NCBI RefSeq assembly: GCF_007860175.1
Contig: NZ_SJPX01000002.1
Span: forward strand, 1,054,001-1,118,000
Origin: Rubripirellula reticaptiva
GTDB lineage: Bacteria; Planctomycetota; Planctomycetia; Pirellulales; Pirellulaceae
Length of the DNA stretch: 64,000 bases
Direction of reading: 5' to 3'
The notes below the pieces were generated by a model that worked only from the letters and a program-made list of their open reading frames with translations, had not been told where the DNA came from and ran no database searches. Shown piece after piece: positions 16,601-25,652 of this stretch (within the stretch, counting starts at the first letter, position 1; each line of letters starts with the position of its first letter). A program made the translations under genes and the position numbers.

Positions 16601-18127
16601 ATGAAACGTAGACGATCCAAAACCATTGCTGCCTTGATTGCGGCACCGCTGACGATCGCGGCAACCGGACTATTGATTGCGGCTTCTCCCGCAACGCACT
16701 CGGTCAAGCCAATCGCTACTGCTCGGCCGCTAGAGGTTTCGCCGGAAACACTCAACGTAGCCAACTCGCTTTCGGAGGCGTTCCGCAACGTTGCGACCCA
16801 CGTCTTGCCATCCGTTGTTGCGATTGAGAACCGGCCTGACACTTCTTGGCAAGCGAAGAAGCCCGCAATGAACGACGACTCGCTCGGCCAGCCCAACCCC
16901 TTCAAGGGCACTCCGTTCGAAGACATGTTTCGGGGCCAGTCGGGAATGCGGGGAATGACTCCGCAAGCACCTCGCTCGCAAGCCGGAATCGGCTCGGGCG
17001 TGATCATTGACTCGGCCGGTATCGTACTGACCAACAACCACGTCGTCGAAGGTGGCGGCAAGGTCATCGTGCGAACTCAAGACGGACGCGAGTTCGTTGC
17101 GACCGAAGTTCTAACGGATCCCAAGACCGACATTGCCGTTGTCAAATTCAACGGAGACCCAAGCTTGGTTGCTGCCGCGATTGGCGATAGCGACACGATG
17201 GCGGTGGGCGACTGGGTCGTGGCCCTCGGTCAACCGTTTGGATTGGAAAGCACCGTTACAGCAGGGATCGTCAGTGCAAAAAATCGAGGCATCGGCATTA
17301 CCGACCGCGAGAACTTTATCCAAACCGACGCGGCGATCAATCCAGGTAACAGCGGCGGACCATTGGTGAACCTTCGTGGCGAGGTGATCGGAATCAACAC
17401 AGCGATTTCCTCACGCGGCGGCGGCAACAACGGCGTCGGCTTTGCCGTGCCATCGAATTTGGCTTACTGGGTTAGCAACCAGTTGGTGACGTCCGGAAAA
17501 GTCCAACGATCGTACCTGGGTGTTGCGATCCAACCGGTGAGCTATGAATTGGCCACGCAGCTTGGTGTTCCACCACGCAGCGGAGTCGCGGTGACGAGTG
17601 TGATGACTGGCACGCCTGCTGAAAAATCAGGTCTCAAAGTAGGTGACGTGATCATGAAGTTGGCTGGCCATGCCGTGACAACGCCTCAGCAATTGCAATT
17701 GGCGGTCGAGCGATCGACGGTTGGTCAAACTTCACCGATCAGCATCGTCCGAGACGGAAAGGCAATGGAGCTGACCTATCACGCTGAATCGGTGCCCGGT
17801 GACTTTGGCGTTAGCGTCAGCCCCAAAAAAGATTCCGACGGCGTGAAGATGCAGACACTCGGGCTTGAAATCGCTCCGCTAACCAAGGACGTTGCCAAAC
17901 AACTTGGTATGACAAAACAAGCGGGTGTCGTGATCACGGCTGTGCAAGATGGCAGTTCGGCTGCGGAGGCTGGTTTGGCGCCCGGCATGGTGATCTCGCA
18001 AGTCAATCGCCAGGACGTCACAACCGCAGAGGACTTTGCCAAGATCGTCAAAACAGACGCGGACGGATCGATTCTTCTATTAGTCCGCGGCGAAAACGGA
18101 TCACGCTTTGTCGTCGTGACGAACTGA
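16601..18127 (+). CDS. htrA: HtrA/DegP-type periplasmic serine protease with two PDZ domains
   Basis: 508 residues from ATG 16601, preceded by AAGGA; a longer open frame exists, but the signal peptide starts here (basic MKRRRSKTIAALIAAPLT). The trypsin-like domain has a catalytic triad His147 (TNNHVV), Asp177 (KTDIAVVK) and Ser251 (GNSGGP). Two PDZ domains follow, about residues 300-390 and 410-505 (GTPAEKSGLKVGDVI; GSSAAEAGLAPGMVI). It degrades or refolds damaged envelope proteins. It is the first large gene after a sigma-54-like promoter, and a histidine kinase and sigma-54 activator follow on the same strand. Together these suggest an envelope-stress circuit. Confidence 0.95.
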   Translation: MKRRRSKTIAALIAAPLTIAATGLLIAASPATHSVKPIATARPLEVSPETLNVANSLSEAFRNVATHVLPSVVAIENRPDTSWQAKKPAMNDDSLGQPNPFKGTPFEDMFRGQSGMRGMTPQAPRSQAGIGSGVIIDSAGIVLTNNHVVEGGGKVIVRTQDGREFVATEVLTDPKTDIAVVKFNGDPSLVAAAIGDSDTMAVGDWVVALGQPFGLESTVTAGIVSAKNRGIGITDRENFIQTDAAINPGNSGGPLVNLRGEVIGINTAISSRGGGNNGVGFAVPSNLAYWVSNQLVTSGKVQRSYLGVAIQPVSYELATQLGVPPRSGVAVTSVMTGTPAEKSGLKVGDVIMKLAGHAVTTPQQLQLAVERSTVGQTSPISIVRDGKAMELTYHAESVPGDFGVSVSPKKDSDGVKMQTLGLEIAPLTKDVAKQLGMTKQAGVVITAVQDGSSAAEAGLAPGMVISQVNRQDVTTAEDFAKIVKTDADGSILLLVRGENGSRFVVVTN

Positions 18128-18250
18128 TGATCTTGCCGACCGCTAGGATGCGATGACAAAGTTGAGCTAAACGCGGCCAGTGTTCGTTCTATAATGAGCA
18201 CTGGCCGTTCTATTTTCTCGGCGGCAGCCCACGACGGTGAACCAACCAAA

Positions 18251-19603
18251 ATGAAACTCGCTGCAAAATTAATTCTGATCTTCATGCTTGGCGTTCTTGC
18301 TATCGTGTCGTTGTTCACCTGGCAAACGATTCGGAGTCAACGCGTGTGGGAGCACCAGAGCCGCGAGGCACACGCCGATGATCTGGTGACGGCTCTAAAA
18401 CCGGCCATCGAAACCGCGTATCGTGATGGCGGAACGGTGACGATTCAAAAAGCAATCGAATACTCCACTCGTAACCTTGATCGTACGCCGATGCGATGGG
18501 TTGACGGTCGCGAAGTTCCATCAACCGGGACACAACTAACATCTCGCGAAATTTCCAGCGTCTCGATCACCGACCAGAACGGAACACGAACGGCCTATTC
18601 CTACGTGCCACTAAAAATCGACGGCGACGACGCGGGAGCCGTCGAAGTGGCACAAACGATGATCGATCACGACGCACATGCTCGTGATTCATTGCTGGCG
18701 TCGATCGTATCGTTGCTTGGTGTCACTTTGTTTTCAGCAGGCGTGATCTATGCTGGTGGAGTGCAAATGGTTGCCAAACCACTTGGCAAGTTGATCGACC
18801 AAGTCAACACCATCGGCGAGGGCAAGCTTGCTCAGCCACCAGCGATTTCGACCAACGATGAACTCGGGCGTTTAGCCGTCGCAATCAGTCAAATGAGCCA
18901 TCGACTAAGCGAACAACAGAACGCGATTCGCCACACAGATCGTTTGGGCACTGTCGGAACACTGGCCGCCGGAATGGCGCACGAACTGGGCACGCCACTG
19001 AACGTTGTATCGGGCCGCGCCGGTTTGATCGCGAGTGGTAGACTGTCCCCCGACGAAATTGAGTCGAGCGCCCAAGTCATCAAGAAAGAAGCCGATCGTA
19101 TGACGGCGATTATTCGACAGTTGCTCGACTTTGCTCGGCAAGCTCCTTCGGCTCGCACGTCGGTCGACTTGAACGAGGTCGCGATCCTAACCTGCGAACT
19201 GATGAAGCCGCTGGCTCAAAAGTCCGCCGTCGAATTGCAACTAAACCTTGACGACGAACCAATTCACGTCATCGGTGACCCGGCACAATTGCAACAGGTT
19301 ATTTCCAACCTAATCGTCAACGCGATTCAAGCGATGCCCGAAGGTGGCACAGTCAACGTCGCACTGGACCGAGACGGCGAACTAGCAAAACTTACCGTGG
19401 CCGACACCGGGACCGGCATCGAACATGAGAACATCGGACACGTGTTCGAGCCATTTTTCACAACCAAAGATGTTGGCCAAGGAACGGGACTTGGTTTGTC
19501 GATCGCCTATGGGATCGTTCGCGATCATGGCGGCGAAATCAACGTTGATAGCAACGAAGGATGTGGCACGACCTTTCGATTAACGTTTCCAACTGCGTCA
19601 TGA
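18251..19603 (+). CDS. Membrane sensor histidine kinase
   Basis: 450 residues from ATG 18251. TM1 (LILIFMLGVLAIVSLF), a periplasmic sensing region of about 130 residues and TM2 (LLASIVSLLGVTLFSAGVIYAG) are followed by a HAMP linker. The HisKA domain has phosphoacceptor His244 in MAHELGTPLNV. The ATPase domain has an N-box (NLIVNAIQAM), G1 DTGTGIEHENI and G2 GTGLGLSIAYGIV. The HELGTPLN variant in place of HEIRNPL is common in kinases paired with NtrC-type regulators. The response-regulator gene starts 74 bases after the kinase stop, so the pair is probably cognate. The signal sensed is unknown; envelope stress is suggested by the adjacent htrA. Confidence 0.93.
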   Translation: MKLAAKLILIFMLGVLAIVSLFTWQTIRSQRVWEHQSREAHADDLVTALKPAIETAYRDGGTVTIQKAIEYSTRNLDRTPMRWVDGREVPSTGTQLTSREISSVSITDQNGTRTAYSYVPLKIDGDDAGAVEVAQTMIDHDAHARDSLLASIVSLLGVTLFSAGVIYAGGVQMVAKPLGKLIDQVNTIGEGKLAQPPAISTNDELGRLAVAISQMSHRLSEQQNAIRHTDRLGTVGTLAAGMAHELGTPLNVVSGRAGLIASGRLSPDEIESSAQVIKKEADRMTAIIRQLLDFARQAPSARTSVDLNEVAILTCELMKPLAQKSAVELQLNLDDEPIHVIGDPAQLQQVISNLIVNAIQAMPEGGTVNVALDRDGELAKLTVADTGTGIEHENIGHVFEPFFTTKDVGQGTGLGLSIAYGIVRDHGGEINVDSNEGCGTTFRLTFPTAS

Positions 19604-19676
19604 CACAGGCTGCCCGCTTGTGCGTTTTCAATCCATCCCGACTGGCAGCCCAAACTGCGGTGACGAAAGACATCTG

Positions 19677-21047
19677 ATGAAAGACGAGCAAACCACCCCA
19701 CGAGTCCTGATCGTTGACGATGAACAAAGCATGTGCGAGCTGATCGAAACCGATTTGCGACTGCGTGACATCGACAGCCAATGGTGTCAGTCTGCCACAG
19801 CCGCGGTCGATGCAATGCAACAACAGGATTTTGACGTCGTGCTAACCGATGTTCGGATGCCAGGCAGCAGCGGACTGCAACTGTGCCAACAACTCACGGA
19901 ACTTCGACCAGACATCCCCGTGATCGTGATGACGGCTTTTGGAACACTTGAAACCGCCGTCGCAGCCATCCGCTCGGGTGCCTACGACTTCATCACCAAA
20001 CCTATCGAAATGGACTTGCTTTCGATCACGCTCAACCGTGCGATAACCCATCGGCGATTGACCGAGCAAGTACGGTTGCTGGAAGCAGCATCGGGGGACC
20101 TGAAGTCGTTCGGCGAAGTCATTGGGCAAAGCGACACGATGCTGAGGCTTTATGACCAGCTTCATCAAGTAGCCCAGTCCGATGCCGCCGTCTTGATTAC
20201 CGGCGAAAGCGGTACCGGCAAGGAACTTGTGGCCCGATCGATCCACGCCAATAGTCGTCGCAGCAAAAAGCCGTTCGTCGCGGTCAACTGTGCTGCATTG
20301 TCCGAACACTTGTTAGAGAGCGAATTGTTTGGGCACGTCAAAGGAGCGTTCACGGACGCGCGAGGCGAGCGGCGAGGATTGTTCTTGGAAGCCAACGGCG
20401 GCACGTTGCTGTTAGACGAGATGGGTGAAATGCCGGTGTCGATGCAAGTCAAATTGCTACGAGCGCTGGAAGAACGCAAAGTCCGGCCAGTTGGCAGTGA
20501 CAAAGAATCACCATTCGATGTACGAGTCCTAACCGCGACCAACCGCGACCTTGAAACCGCAGTCGCCGAAGAACGTTTCCGCGAAGACCTTTACTACCGT
20601 ATCAACGTGATCGGACTCGAACTTCCGCCCCTGCGTTCACGCGGCACCGACATTTTGAGACTCGCCGAACACTTCCTGCGGCGTTTCGCTGAACGCGAAA
20701 ACAAACCACTCGAAGGGCTCGCCGATGGAGTCGCAGAAAAACTGCTTAGCTACTCTTGGCCCGGCAACGTGCGTGAACTTCGCAATGTGATCGAACGAGC
20801 GGTTGCACTAACTCGCCACACAAAAATCACGGCAGAGGATCTTCCGGAGAAAATCCGCAACTTCAAATCTGGCACGGTTTTCATCGGGGGGCTCGACCCG
20901 ACTGAACTTGTTTCGATGGAAGAAATCGAACGCCGCTACATCGCGCACGTCGTCGAAGCCGTCGGAGGCAACCAAACCCAAGCCGCCCGCATCCTTGGCC
21001 TCGATCGCAAAACGATCTACCGAAAACTGAAGGACTCGGCCGATTGA
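19677..21047 (+). CDS. NtrC-family sigma-54-dependent response regulator
   Basis: 456 residues from ATG 19677. The receiver domain has phosphoacceptor Asp58 (VLTDVRMPG) and a conserved Lys (FITKP). The AAA+ domain has Walker A GESGTGKE (about 176-183), and the C-terminus has a Fis-type helix-turn-helix (QTQAARILGLDRKTIYRKL). The sigma-54-contacting loop reads GAFTDA rather than GAFTGA. This substitution occurs in natural members of the family, so activity is likely kept but worth checking. The protein would activate sigma-54 promoters on phosphorylation by the upstream kinase. Candidate binding sites and a -24/-12 promoter lie in front of htrA in this window. Confidence 0.93.
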   Translation: MKDEQTTPRVLIVDDEQSMCELIETDLRLRDIDSQWCQSATAAVDAMQQQDFDVVLTDVRMPGSSGLQLCQQLTELRPDIPVIVMTAFGTLETAVAAIRSGAYDFITKPIEMDLLSITLNRAITHRRLTEQVRLLEAASGDLKSFGEVIGQSDTMLRLYDQLHQVAQSDAAVLITGESGTGKELVARSIHANSRRSKKPFVAVNCAALSEHLLESELFGHVKGAFTDARGERRGLFLEANGGTLLLDEMGEMPVSMQVKLLRALEERKVRPVGSDKESPFDVRVLTATNRDLETAVAEERFREDLYYRINVIGLELPPLRSRGTDILRLAEHFLRRFAERENKPLEGLADGVAEKLLSYSWPGNVRELRNVIERAVALTRHTKITAEDLPEKIRNFKSGTVFIGGLDPTELVSMEEIERRYIAHVVEAVGGNQTQAARILGLDRKTIYRKLKDSAD

Positions 21048-21120
21048 GCCGTTGAATGCAAGAACGAATTTAGGACTTCTAATGTTGCTTCGCGACCAGT
21101 TGTCTCGTAGCATGGTCTTC

Positions 21121-21528
21121 ATGTTCCGAACGACACTGCATCTATTGCTGATCGCCGCGTTGCTGGCTTGCCCAGTGCGGTGCTTTGCGCATTCGGTGGC
21201 GTCGCTTGCTGATGGCAACGTTCAGACCAAGGGATGCTCCTGCTGCGATGCGTGCGACACCGGTTCGGACGCGAGCGAAGAGTCCGGCGATTTCCCTGAT
21301 GACGGGTGCAATTGCCAAGACTGCATCTGCAAGGGTGCGATCACTCAAAATGATGGCGAGGCATTCGCGACGGCTGATGTTGAATTCAGCGTCTTCCTTG
21401 CCTCCATCGAATTTCCGCTCTCGCGGATCTCGACTCAGAGCGCCGGATCGAACTTCGATCACCTAAACACATCGGGGTATCTTAGTGGCCGCGATGCGCG
21501 AATTGCGCACCAATCTTTGCTGATTTAA
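21121..21528 (+). CDS. Secreted cysteine-rich protein
   Basis: 135 residues from ATG 21121, which gives a signal peptide (MFRTTLHLLLIAALLACPVRCFA). The open frame begins at 21052 and could use upstream Met codons. The mature N-terminal region is cysteine-dense (CSCCDACDTG..., CNCQDCICKG) with acidic residues between, then a plain C-terminal part. The pattern suggests disulfide bonding or metal coordination. It lies before the ABC exporter genes on the same strand, 183 bases from the first permease, so a link to the exporter is possible. No family recognised. Confidence 0.6.
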   Translation: MFRTTLHLLLIAALLACPVRCFAHSVASLADGNVQTKGCSCCDACDTGSDASEESGDFPDDGCNCQDCICKGAITQNDGEAFATADVEFSVFLASIEFPLSRISTQSAGSNFDHLNTSGYLSGRDARIAHQSLLI

Positions 21529-21612
21529 ATCAGCCTCTTCTTTTGACAATTTAACGTTGTCAGATCTCTCAGCTTGACTCAACCGACGTGTTTGCTGCGC
21601 GGTGCCGTGGCG

Positions 21613-21658
21613 TAGGCTTCCAACCTGCGTTGATATGCATGCCCATGCTGGAAGCCTA
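21613..21658. repeat. Intergenic hairpin repeat
   Basis: TAGGCTTCCA (21613-21622) and TGGAAGCCTA (21649-21658) form a 10-bp perfect inverted repeat around a 26-base loop. The stem resembles repeats I recall from other Rhodopirellula intergenic regions. It lies between the cysteine-rich gene and the first ABC permease. Confidence 0.55.
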
Positions 21659-21710
21659 AGTCAAGCTGTCTCTCCCCTCAATCCATACCAACCTTAGCTC
21701 ACAACCAACC

Positions 21711-22865
21711 ATGCTGCTTCCCTGGGAATACGGAGTTCGCAATCTGGCCCGTCGGCCGGTGCGAACCGCACTGACGCTGGTCGCACTAGCGACCGTCGTG
21801 ATGCTAGTGTTTGTTGTGGTCGGATTCATTCGTGGACTAGAACAATCCCTTGCTGTCAGCGGAGATAAGCAAGTCGTGCTGGTCTATTCCGTCACGTCGG
21901 AAGAGAACATTGAGAACTCGTCGATCCTTGCCCAAACTCCATCGTTGTTGACAGCAAGTTTGAACACAGCGGTGAGACGGTTCGGAGTCACGCACGTTTC
22001 GCCGGAACTGTATTTAGGCACACGAGTGAAGACGGACGAAGGCGATGGTGGGCTGGGCCTGGTCCGTGGCGTGACGCTGTCCGCACCCCTTGTTCGCCGG
22101 TCCGTCAAACTGATCGAGGGCGGATGGCCTGGCGAAGGACAAGTCATCGTGGGACGGTTAGTTGCCGCAAAACTTGGCAGTTCAGACGAATCATTGTTGG
22201 TCGGAAAAAGCATTTGGTTTGAAGGAAAGGAATGGAAGATCAGTGGCCGTTTTGCTGCAGGGGGTGCGGCCTATGAATCAGAGATTTGGTGCAAGCTTGG
22301 CGACTTTCAATCGACCACCAAACGGCAGGACCTGAGCTTGGTTGCGATGCTATTGTCGCCGGGTGGGTCTGCGGCGGAAGTCCAATTGTTCTGCAAAGAA
22401 CGCAACGATTTGGAACTAAGGGCGATCCGAGAAACCGACTACTACGCGTCGTTGCAGCAGCACTACAAACCAGTCCGACTACTGGCTTGGTTCGTCGTTG
22501 CGTTAGTGTCCGCTGCGGGTATCTTCGCAGGTTTGAACATGATGTACGGCGCGGTTGCAGGTCGAAATCGTGAAATCGCGACGCTGCAGGCGATCGGATA
22601 TCGACGACGCGCAATCTTGGCCAGCTTGGTGCAAGAAGGAGTTTTATTGGCGGCGGCTGGTTCGCTGCTGTCAGGTGTGATCGCACTGACGATGCTGAAC
22701 GGCATTGCGGTTCGGTTCACGATGGGTGCGTTCACTTTACGCATCGACAGTGTCGCAATTTTAATCGGTTGCGGTGTTGGATTGTTGTTGGGTGTCGTGG
22801 GTGCGTTGCCACCGGCGCTGAAAGCGTTGCGAGCAGAAGTCGCAACCAGTTTAAAGGCAGTTTAG
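21711..22865 (+). CDS. ABC transporter permease, FtsX/MacB type (1)
   Basis: 384 residues. The architecture is that of MacB/FtsX permeases: TM1 near the N-terminus ([20 protein letters not shown]), a periplasmic domain of about 200 residues, and three C-terminal helices ([54 protein letters not shown]). The [20 protein letters not shown] segment after TM2 is the coupling-helix signature of this class. It would move a substrate or energise an envelope process with the ATPase at 24969 and the adaptor at 23409. Confidence 0.9.
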   Translation: MLLPWEYGVRNLARRPVRTALTLVALATVVMLVFVVVGFIRGLEQSLAVSGDKQVVLVYSVTSEENIENSSILAQTPSLLTASLNTAVRRFGVTHVSPELYLGTRVKTDEGDGGLGLVRGVTLSAPLVRRSVKLIEGGWPGEGQVIVGRLVAAKLGSSDESLLVGKSIWFEGKEWKISGRFAAGGAAYESEIWCKLGDFQSTTKRQDLSLVAMLLSPGGSAAEVQLFCKERNDLELRAIRETDYYASLQQHYKPVRLLAWFVVALVSAAGIFAGLNMMYGAVAGRNREIATLQAIGYRRRAILASLVQEGVLLAAAGSLLSGVIALTMLNGIAVRFTMGAFTLRIDSVAILIGCGVGLLLGVVGALPPALKALRAEVATSLKAV

Positions 22866-22884
22866 TTTCTCGTGGAGTTTTGAA

Positions 22885-23406
22885 ATGAAGATGTATTTCA
22901 GTTTGACGTTAGTTGGTATCAGCTTGTTGGCCGCCGGATGCGGATCGTCCGAAGTGGCAACCGCCCCAACCGAAGGCTACTCGGCAGCAAAGTCCCCATA
23001 CTTGGTCGACAGCGAACCTGCTGGTGCGATTCCGGTCGGGGAAGCACGCGAGTCGACCGAAGACGGTGCGGAGGTGACGCTGGTCGGATTGATCGGCGGT
23101 TCGAGCGAACCGTTTGTTGACGGACTGGCGGCGTTCACGATCGTTGATCCGAAGGTGCCTTACTGCGCCGACGACGAAGGCTGCCCGACACCCTGGGACT
23201 ACTGCTGTACCCAAGACCAAGTCGAAAACAACATTGCGACGGTCAAGATCGTTGACGAAGCCGGGCGCCCCGTGGTTCATGGTGCGCGTGGACTGTTGGG
23301 AGTCAAGGAATTGTCGACCGTCGTCGTCAAAGGCAAAGCCAAACGAGATGACCAGGGCAATTTAACGGTCTCGGCGAACCAAGTCTTCGTGCGGCCCGGT
23401 CAATAG
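22885..23406 (+). CDS. Lipoprotein in the ABC exporter cluster
   Basis: 173 residues. A lipoprotein signal ([19 protein letters not shown]) is followed by an unstructured linker. A compact domain then carries a cysteine cluster ([18 protein letters not shown]) and two beta-rich halves ([32 protein letters not shown]). The strand pattern is reminiscent of an OB-fold, but this is impressionistic. It is encoded 19 bases after permease 1 and 2 bases before the HlyD gene, so it is surely in the same operon. It may be a substrate-binding or assembly factor. Confidence 0.7.
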   Translation: MKMYFSLTLVGISLLAAGCGSSEVATAPTEGYSAAKSPYLVDSEPAGAIPVGEARESTEDGAEVTLVGLIGGSSEPFVDGLAAFTIVDPKVPYCADDEGCPTPWDYCCTQDQVENNIATVKIVDEAGRPVVHGARGLLGVKELSTVVVKGKAKRDDQGNLTVSANQVFVRPGQ

Positions 23407-23408
23407 TC

Positions 23409-24968
23409 ATGGCAAAACCTCCGATTGACCTTAGCCGACTCGCGCTCGATCGATCCCCGCACGGCGAGACAACCACGCCGAACCGTCGTCGCAAACGATG
23501 GTTCACGCGATACGTGCTGCCACTGGGCATCTTCGCAGGCTTCGTTGCCTTGTTGGGTGCGGCCGCAGGTCGACAATGGTTGCCGTCAACTTCGGTCACA
23601 GTCGTTCCCGTCATTGTGAAACGAAGCGAGATCCAACAGGCCGGTACGACGCTGTTTCAAGCACCGGGCTGGATCGAACCTCGACCAACCGCGATTAGCG
23701 TTGCGGCGCTCGCGCCGGGCGTGATCGAAGAGCTATTGGTCGTCGAGGGACAGCAGATTGAAAAGGGCGAAGCAATTGCAAGGCTAATCTCAATCGACGC
23801 CGAACTGATCGTCGAGCAAGCAAAGAACACGCTCGCGATCCGTGACGGCGAAGTCAACCGAGCCATAGCGGAACTCGACGCCGCGAAGATTCGCGTCGAG
23901 AATCCGGTGCATTTGCAAGTTCAATTAGCAGACGCGGAAAGCACCTTGGCGAAAGCGATGACAGAGCTTTCCAAGTTGCCGTTCCTGATCACGGCTGCCC
24001 AGGCCAACGCCGAGTTCGCGCGAGGCAGCATGGAAGGAAAACGATCAGCCAAAGGAGCGATTTCTGGCCGCATTATCGCTCGATCGGAAAGCGAGCACGC
24101 TACCGCAGATGCCGATCTAAAAGAGCTTCTCAGTCGGCAACCAAACTTACAACGCGAAATCGATGCACTGACGAACAAAGTGAACGCGATCAAACAGCAA
24201 ATCAAATTGCTGGTCGAAGAAACGCGTCAAGTCGAAGAAGCGAAAGCCAAGTTGCAATCCGCCGAGGCGATGCGCGACGAGGCCAAACTGCAAGTGCGCC
24301 AGACAGAACTGACTCTTGATCGGAACGTCGTTCGCGCCCCGATCAGTGGACGCGTACTGCGGCTGATTGCGGCTCCCGGAACTCGCGTCATGGGTCTCGA
24401 TTCAACCGCCGGGCAAAGCTCGAGCACGGTGATTGAAATGTATGACCCGCATCGACTGCAAGTTCGTGCCGATGTTCGACTAGAGGACGTCCCAATGGTT
24501 ACCCACGGCCAGTCGGTCGAGATCGAAACCGCATCGACCAAGGGTGTCATCCAAGGCCGCGTTCTGCAAATGACAAGCACGGCCAACATTCAAAAGAACA
24601 CGCTTGAAGTGAAGGTCGAATTGATCGCACCGCCGGAAACCGTCAGCCCTGAAATGCTGGTCGCGGCAAGCTTCCTGGCCCCGGTCACCGACAGTCCGGG
24701 GAAGGGACCTAACGAAACCGAACGCATGTTTGTTCCAAACCAGCTGGTTCAATCCGCAGATTCAGGCACCTTTGTCTGGATCGTCGACGCGGCAAACGTT
24801 GCCCAACGCCGGGCCGTTGATACGGGCAACCTTAGCGATGATGGACTGATCGAGATCAGGTCTGGTCTGCAGGCGACCGACAAACTGATCGCCAGTAACG
24901 CCGACGGATTAAAACCAGGCAGTCCCGTGGTCGTGACGGGCGACCATCAAACTTTGGGGATCAATTAA
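23409..24968 (+). CDS. HlyD/MacA-type membrane fusion protein
   Basis: 519 residues. A single N-terminal TM (YVLPLGIFAGFVALLGAAAG) leads to a periplasmic adaptor. Its parts are a biotinyl-lipoyl-like strand pair (SVAALAPGVIEELLVVEGQQ and IEKGEAIARL), a long alpha-helical hairpin of about 170 residues rich in Ala/Glu/Lys, the second half-lipoyl APISGRVLRLIAAPGTRV, and a beta-barrel. It links the inner-membrane ABC permeases to the outer layers. The helical hairpin is longer than in MacA, more like DevB/HlyD of heterocyst-type exporters. It ends one base before the ATPase start. Confidence 0.9.
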   Translation: MAKPPIDLSRLALDRSPHGETTTPNRRRKRWFTRYVLPLGIFAGFVALLGAAAGRQWLPSTSVTVVPVIVKRSEIQQAGTTLFQAPGWIEPRPTAISVAALAPGVIEELLVVEGQQIEKGEAIARLISIDAELIVEQAKNTLAIRDGEVNRAIAELDAAKIRVENPVHLQVQLADAESTLAKAMTELSKLPFLITAAQANAEFARGSMEGKRSAKGAISGRIIARSESEHATADADLKELLSRQPNLQREIDALTNKVNAIKQQIKLLVEETRQVEEAKAKLQSAEAMRDEAKLQVRQTELTLDRNVVRAPISGRVLRLIAAPGTRVMGLDSTAGQSSSTVIEMYDPHRLQVRADVRLEDVPMVTHGQSVEIETASTKGVIQGRVLQMTSTANIQKNTLEVKVELIAPPETVSPEMLVAASFLAPVTDSPGKGPNETERMFVPNQLVQSADSGTFVWIVDAANVAQRRAVDTGNLSDDGLIEIRSGLQATDKLIASNADGLKPGSPVVVTGDHQTLGIN

Positions 24969-25652
24969 ATGGCATTAGTAGAACTGCGTGGCGTTTCCAG
25001 GAGCTTTCATAAAGGCGATGAGACGATCACGCCTCTCGACAACATCGACTTGGACATCCAAGCGGGCGAGTTCATGTCCTTGATGGGACCAAGTGGTACA
25101 GGCAAGAGCACATTGCTGAATCTGGTAAGCGGTATCGACCGACCAGATTCGGGAACGATTATGGTCGACGGTACCGAGGTGACGAAGCTATCTCGCGGCA
25201 AGCTTGCGGATTGGCGAGCGGCCAATCTTGGCTACATTTTTCAAACGCACAATCTGATCCCGGTTTTAACGGCCTATGAAAACGTAGAACTTCCGACGCT
25301 GCTTTTGAAACTGTCCTCACAACAGCGCCGGCAACGCGTTAACTTAGCGTTAGAAGCGGTCGGATTAAGCGATCGTGCCGACCACTACCCGCGACAACTC
25401 TCGGGCGGCCAAGAGCAGCGGGTTGGAATCGCGCGAGCAATTGTTGCTCACCCCAAAGTCGTCGTCGCGGATGAGCCAACCGGCAGCCTTGACGTGGAAA
25501 CCAGCGAGCAAATCCAAGTCTTGCTGCAACGGCTCAATCAAGAACTCGACATCACGATGTTGATGGTCACGCACGACAGCGACGTCGCCAGCATTGCCTC
25601 GCGTCAAATGGTTCTGGATCGAGGCAAGTTCTTGGAAAGGGTTCGTTCATGA
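24969..25652 (+). CDS. ABC transporter ATP-binding protein, LolD/MacB type
   Basis: 227 residues, a single nucleotide-binding domain. Walker A is GPSGTGKST (about residues 40-48), the signature is [15 protein letters not shown], and Walker B is [12 protein letters not shown] with a switch His in VTHD. LolD/MacB-class ATPases energise FtsX-like permeases by mechanotransmission rather than direct transport. Both permease genes flank it, the second overlapping by 4 bases. Confidence 0.95.
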   Translation: MALVELRGVSRSFHKGDETITPLDNIDLDIQAGEFMSLMGPSGTGKSTLLNLVSGIDRPDSGTIMVDGTEVTKLSRGKLADWRAANLGYIFQTHNLIPVLTAYENVELPTLLLKLSSQQRRQRVNLALEAVGLSDRADHYPRQLSGGQEQRVGIARAIVAHPKVVVADEPTGSLDVETSEQIQVLLQRLNQELDITMLMVTHDSDVASIASRQMVLDRGKFLERVRS

